Source: an uncultured Oscillospiraceae bacterium (GTDB taxonomy: Bacteria; Bacillota; Clostridia; Oscillospirales; Oscillospiraceae). Taken from it: a stretch of 64,000 nucleotides of DNA. The notes under the pieces were generated by a model that searched no databases, was not told the origin of the DNA, and saw only the letters and a program-made list of their open reading frames with translations. Positions 60,690 through 64,000 of the stretch are shown here, one piece after another. The translations under genes were made by a program, and so were the position numbers. Numbering within the stretch: position 1 is the first letter of the stretch; the number at the start of each line of letters is the position of its first letter. Location of the stretch: positions 12,300 through 76,299 of the forward strand of contig CAKTOF010000011.1 in the NCBI GenBank assembly GCA_934589675.1, in the 5' to 3' direction.

Positions 60690-61328
60690 GTGAAAAACTA
60701 CCGCGAAACAAAAAAGCGCTCGGCCATCCCGGTCTGGGGCTTCGGCGCAGTGTGGCTTGTGTGGTGCCTGTTCGCGCCGATGTACAGGCCGTGGCACCTC
60801 GTGCTCTGCGCGGCGCTCTCGGCCGCGGCGTATGCGGCCTTGTCGCTGAAGTTCAGGCCAGAGACCGTCCGCATCGAGGAGAAGATCGACACCGGAAACC
60901 CCGAGCTCGACGAGACGATCCGCCAGGGCCGCGAGGCCGTGACGAGCATGCGAAGGCTCAACGACGCCATCCCCGACCACGCGCTCTCGCAGCAGATCGA
61001 CGAGCTGGAAAACCTCACCGGCCGCATCTTCGCCGAGGTGGAAAACGACCCGAAAAAGCTGCCGCAGATCCGGCGCTTCCTGAACTATTACCTGCCGACG
61101 ACCCTCACGCTGCTCGAGCGCTACGCGCACCTTCAGAGCGCGGGCGGCGGCGAGAATGTGGAGCAGGCGAAGGCGAAGATCCGCCGGATGGTCGATCTTG
61201 TCGTCGTGGCGTTCCGCAAGCAGCTCGACGCGCTCTTTGCCAGCGAGGTCATGGACATTACGGCCGACGTGGCCGTCATGGAGCAAATGCTCGCCTCGCA
61301 GGGCATGACGGATAAAAAAGATTTCTGA
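60690..61328 (+). CDS. XpaC-like protein (5-bromo-4-chloroindolyl phosphate hydrolysis family)
   Basis: The 212-residue protein has two short N-terminal helices (about 14-30 and 36-52) and a helical cytoplasmic domain with TGNPELDETIRQGREAVTSMRRLNDAIPD and RRFLNYYLPTTLTLLERYAHL, typical of XpaC. The name comes from an early phosphatase phenotype; the true role is unknown. It starts with GTG and is followed 40 bp later by telA, the usual partner. Confidence 0.88.
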   Translation: MKNYRETKKRSAIPVWGFGAVWLVWCLFAPMYRPWHLVLCAALSAAAYAALSLKFRPETVRIEEKIDTGNPELDETIRQGREAVTSMRRLNDAIPDHALSQQIDELENLTGRIFAEVENDPKKLPQIRRFLNYYLPTTLTLLERYAHLQSAGGGENVEQAKAKIRRMVDLVVVAFRKQLDALFASEVMDITADVAVMEQMLASQGMTDKKDF

Positions 61329-61368
61329 AGATACCATTTGTCATCACTGACGCAAAGGAGAATGGAAC

Positions 61369-62514
61369 ATGGATGAGAAAAACAAGATCCCGGAGCTGAC
61401 GCTCACGCCCGACCTCGGCACGCCGCTTTCGGCAGAGATCAAGGAGGAGACGGCCGTCGCCGCCCCTGCGCCGCAGGCGGGGCCCGAGATGGAGCGCCTG
61501 ACGCCCGAGGAGCAGGAGGCCGTCCGCGCCTTTGCCGAGAAGATCGACATCACGGACTCGAACATCGTTCTGCAGTACGGCGCCGGCGCGCAGAAGAACA
61601 TCGCCGACTTCTCCGAGCACGCGCTCGAGTCTGTCCGCACGAAGGACATGGGGCAGATCGGCGACATGATCACGGGCCTTATCACCGAGCTCAAGGGCTT
61701 TGACGCGCAGGAGGAGCCCAAGGGCATCCGCGGATTGTTCCGCAAGGCGACGAACTCCGTCGAGGGGCTCAAGCTGCGCTACAATAAGGTCGAGACCAAC
61801 GTCGACAAGATCGCGACCCAGCTCGAGGGCCATCAGATCACGCTCATGAAGGACGTGGCGCTGCTCGACCAGATGTATGACCGCAACCTCGACTACTACA
61901 AGCAGCTGACGATGTACATCCTCGCCGGCAAGCAGAAGCTCGAGCACGAGCGCGCCACGACGCTCGTCGAGCTGCGCAAGAAAGCGCAGGAGAGCGGCCT
62001 TGCCGAGGACGCGCAGGCGGCCAACGACTTTGAGAATCAGTGCGTCCGCTTTGAAAAGAAGCTGCACGACCTCGACCTCACGCGCGTCATCTCCATGCAG
62101 ATGGCGCCGCAGATCCGCATGGTGCAGAACAACGACACGCTCATGAGCGAGAAGATCCAGACGTCGCTTGTCAACACCATCCCGCTCTGGAAGAGCCAGA
62201 TGGTGCTTGCGCTCGGCATTCATCACTCGCAGCAGGCCATGGAGGCCCAGCGCGCCGTCACGGACATGACGAACGAGCTGCTCAAAAAGAACGCCGATAT
62301 GCTCCACACCGCGACCGTCGAGACGGCCAAGGAGTCCGAGCGCGCCATCGTGGACATCGAGACGCTCCAGCACACGAACGAGCAGCTCATCGCCACGCTC
62401 GACGAGGTGCTCCAGATCCAGACCGAGGGCCGCCAGAAGCGCGCCGAGGCCGAGACGCAGCTGCGCAAGATCGAGGGCGAGCTGAAGCAGAAGCTGCTCG
62501 AAGTCCGTGGATAA
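61369..62514 (+). CDS. Toxic anion resistance protein TelA family
   Basis: The 381-residue protein is mostly helical and without membrane segments. It has the family segments FRKATNSVEGLKLRYNKVETNVDKI, LLDQMYDRNLDYYKQLTMYILAG, and MAPQIRMVQNNDTLMSEKIQTSLVNTIPLWKSQMVLALG. Members are linked to tellurite and antibiotic resistance, probably through envelope stress; the mechanism is unclear. AAGGAG precedes the ATG. It lies between xpaC and a LemA-like gene that overlaps its stop by 8 bp. Confidence 0.92.
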   Translation: MDEKNKIPELTLTPDLGTPLSAEIKEETAVAAPAPQAGPEMERLTPEEQEAVRAFAEKIDITDSNIVLQYGAGAQKNIADFSEHALESVRTKDMGQIGDMITGLITELKGFDAQEEPKGIRGLFRKATNSVEGLKLRYNKVETNVDKIATQLEGHQITLMKDVALLDQMYDRNLDYYKQLTMYILAGKQKLEHERATTLVELRKKAQESGLAEDAQAANDFENQCVRFEKKLHDLDLTRVISMQMAPQIRMVQNNDTLMSEKIQTSLVNTIPLWKSQMVLALGIHHSQQAMEAQRAVTDMTNELLKKNADMLHTATVETAKESERAIVDIETLQHTNEQLIATLDEVLQIQTEGRQKRAEAETQLRKIEGELKQKLLEVRG

Positions 62515-63139
62515 GAGCCGGGAAAAAGAGCGCGTGCGCGTTGAGGTCGCGCCGGACGCGGCCGCGCCGGCGGCGAAAAAGACGCCGTTTTGGAAAAATC
62601 ACCGCGCGGCCGTCGCCATCGTCGCGGCCGTGTGCGTCGTCATGACGGCCTTCGGCGCGCACCGGAGCGTGAGGGCGCAGCGAAACGCCGTCGAGCGCGC
62701 GTTTTATCAGGGAACGGACGGCACGGGCTACTCCATCTCGCGCCTTCTGGGCGACCGCGTGGAGTACGCGGGCTACCTCGTCAAGGTCGCATCGCAGTAC
62801 CCGGAGCTCACCGACGCGGCCGACGCGGTCGCGCTTGCCGCGGGCGAGCTCCAGAGCGCGAAAGGCGCGGAGGCGGGCGGGGAGGCCAACCGCGCGCTGA
62901 CGGACGCCGTGACGGCGCTCGACCTTGCCATGCAGTCGGCCGCGCTTGCGGAAAAAGATGAGCAGTACCGCTCGGAATACACGGCGAACCTGACCGGATG
63001 CAACCTGAAGATCTCACATATGACGCCGGAATACAACGATCTGGCGCAGCAGTTCAACGACGGGACGCTCGGCGCGTTCCCGCTCGGCACGCTCGCGCGC
63101 CTGACCGGCGTGAAACCTGCGGAGGAATATCACGGATGA
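62507..63139 (+). CDS. LemA-like membrane-anchored protein
   Basis: The 210-residue protein has a basic start, one helix at about 33-50 and an extracytoplasmic helical domain. The segment following the helix and YRSEYTANLTGCNLKISHMTPEYNDLAQQFNDG, near the end, resembles LemA, in which YN...YN-type motifs lie close to the C-terminus. It starts with GTG inside the end of telA and overlaps the next gene as ATGA, so the operon is tightly coupled. LemA and TPM-domain proteins often occur together. The match is weak in the middle. Confidence 0.65.
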   Translation: MDKSREKERVRVEVAPDAAAPAAKKTPFWKNHRAAVAIVAAVCVVMTAFGAHRSVRAQRNAVERAFYQGTDGTGYSISRLLGDRVEYAGYLVKVASQYPELTDAADAVALAAGELQSAKGAEAGGEANRALTDAVTALDLAMQSAALAEKDEQYRSEYTANLTGCNLKISHMTPEYNDLAQQFNDGTLGAFPLGTLARLTGVKPAEEYHG

Positions 63140-64000
63140 AAAGAAAGCTTCCGGCGCTCATCGCGCTGGTGCTGCTGCTCGCGATGGCGCTTTGCGCCTG
63201 CTCGGGCGGCAGCGGAAAGACCGAACAGATCGACATCGTTCAGCCGTCTGCGAATCTGTATGTCACAGACAACGCGGACATCCTCTCCGCCGACACGGAG
63301 CGGTATATCGTCGACCGCGTGCAGCGGCTCAAGGCGGCCTGCGGCGGCGAGATCGCCGTCGTGACCATCGACTTTCTCTCGGGCGGGCTCGACTCGGAGC
63401 AGTATGCCTATGAGATCATGAACCAGTGGGGCGTCGGCGACGCGGAGAGAAACAACGGCGTCGTGCTGCTGCTCGTGCCCGGCGAGGGCAAGGGCTGGAT
63501 CACGGCCGGCTCCGGCATCGAGGACGTCCTGACGGACGGCAAGCTCGATACGATCCTCAACACCTACCTCTGGGACGACTTTGACGCGGGCGAATATGAC
63601 CGCGCGGCGGTCAATACCGTGAACGCCGTGCTCGATTGGTACGAGGGCTACTACAACATCGACCTTGACCGCGTGTCGGAAGGGGCGGCGCCGGACGTCA
63701 GCTTCGGCGGCGGGCAGTCGTCGCACGCGAGCGCGGCAGCCATCGTTGTGGGCGGCGTCGCCTTTACGATCGCGACGATCGCGCGGCTCATCATCGGCCT
63801 CGTCGTGGCCATCGTGGTCATCCGGCTGTTTTTCGGCATGATGCGCCGGCCCGGGCTGTTTTTCTGCTTCGGCCCGCCGAGAGGGCCGAGAGGCCCGCGC
63901 CCGCCGCGCGGCGGCGGCTTCGGGCCCGGACCGGGCGGTCATCGCCCGCCGAGAGGCGGCGGGTTCGGCGGCGGAGGCGGCGGCTTCGGCGGCGCAGGGC
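63136..64000 (+). CDS. TPM-domain lipoprotein (YgcG family), C-terminus beyond the window
   Basis: At least 288 residues; no stop is reached by 64000. A lipoprotein signal (lipobox LCAC, Cys22) is followed by a TPM domain (about 40-155; LYVTDNADILSADTERYI, GGEIAVVTIDFL, NNGVVLLLVPGEGKGWITAGSGIED). Next come an Asp/Tyr-rich stretch and a transmembrane segment (about 200-230), then a low-complexity Gly/Pro/Arg tail. TPM proteins are outer-face membrane factors often paired with LemA. It is the last visible gene of the xpaC-telA operon. Confidence 0.88.
   Translation, partial: MKRKLPALIALVLLLAMALCACSGGSGKTEQIDIVQPSANLYVTDNADILSADTERYIVDRVQRLKAACGGEIAVVTIDFLSGGLDSEQYAYEIMNQWGVGDAERNNGVVLLLVPGEGKGWITAGSGIEDVLTDGKLDTILNTYLWDDFDAGEYDRAAVNTVNAVLDWYEGYYNIDLDRVSEGAAPDVSFGGGQSSHASAAAIVVGGVAFTIATIARLIIGLVVAIVVIRLFFGMMRRPGLFFCFGPPRGPRGPRPPRGGGFGPGPGGHRPPRGGGFGGGGGGFGGAG

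Overview
The window reads as a chromosomal segment of a GC-rich, low-redundancy Firmicute, most likely a gut-type anaerobe of the Oscillospiraceae (Clostridia). The grounds are: Gram-positive gene neighbourhoods (walRK with walH/walI-like partners, rpsF-ssb-rpsR, gdpP-rplI-dnaB, tilS-hpt-ftsH), T-box leaders, RNase J, a V-type ATPase, lipoprotein-type solute-binding proteins, strong AGGAGG ribosome binding sites, several GTG/TTG starts, and very GC-rich third codon positions. No rRNA, tRNA, CRISPR array, phage or complete insertion sequence was seen.

Layout. 1-1825 (minus): a dipeptide/oligopeptide ABC system (start of a permease, solute-binding protein). 1826-2305: a regulatory region with two inverted repeats, divergent promoters and an unassigned small RNA ending in a strong terminator. 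2306-8366 (plus): the WalR/WalK cell-wall two-component system, two WalH/WalI-like membrane proteins, then murA. 8410-11462 (minus): an acyltransferase and glutamine-dependent NAD synthetase. 11563-13521 (plus): an FAD oxidoreductase followed by a small protein resembling allene-oxide-cyclase/dirigent barrels. 13603-17594: an orphan solute-binding protein and a degenerate MaoC-like double hot-dog protein, divergent from a LysR regulator whose promoter carries nested palindromes. 17640-18718 (minus): rpsF-ssb-rpsR. 18893-20634: an SDR and GluQ-type tRNA-modifying synthetase, followed by a 200-bp MITE-like element. 21001-23432: a MATE exporter and a putative manganese/heavy-metal exporter. 23612-32173 (minus): a nine-gene V-ATPase operon whose K subunit keeps the Na+ ligands. 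32435-34479 (minus): leuA behind a leucine T-box. 34488-36098: an FAD flavoprotein. 36301-43908 (minus): gdpP-rplI-dnaB-tilS-hpt-ftsH. 44068-48621 (plus): an acyltransferase, RNase J with a 300-nt leader, a repeat-rich gap and a DMT exporter. 48665-52064 (minus): a DUF1836 protein, ilvD and ilvC. 52299-52649: a Cys-rich tandem-repeat protein. 52866-57347 (plus): an AI-2E family protein, then ilvB-ilvN-GNAT behind an isoleucine T-box. 57398-60523 (minus): a DUF975 protein, rpe, a cluster of hairpins, ilvA. 60690-64000 (plus): an XpaC/TelA/LemA-like/TPM-domain membrane operon running off the end.

How the genes work together. Branched-chain amino acid synthesis is spread over four transcription units (leuA; ilvC-ilvD; ilvB-ilvN; ilvA). 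Two are controlled by T-boxes that I read as having different specifiers (CUC for Leu, AUC for Ile). Cell-envelope growth (walRK/HI, murA, c-di-AMP turnover by GdpP, FtsH) and core information processing (DnaB, Ssb, ribosomal proteins, RNase J, TilS, GluQ) make up most of the rest. Several of these blocks lie near oriC in Bacillus, so the segment may be origin-proximal, although no origin is visible here. The least explained parts are the small RNA at about 1995-2216, the FAD/AOC-like pair, the LysR/MaoC/solute-binding-protein cluster, the Cys-rich repeat gene with a sigma-K-like promoter, and the structured leaders and hairpin clusters.
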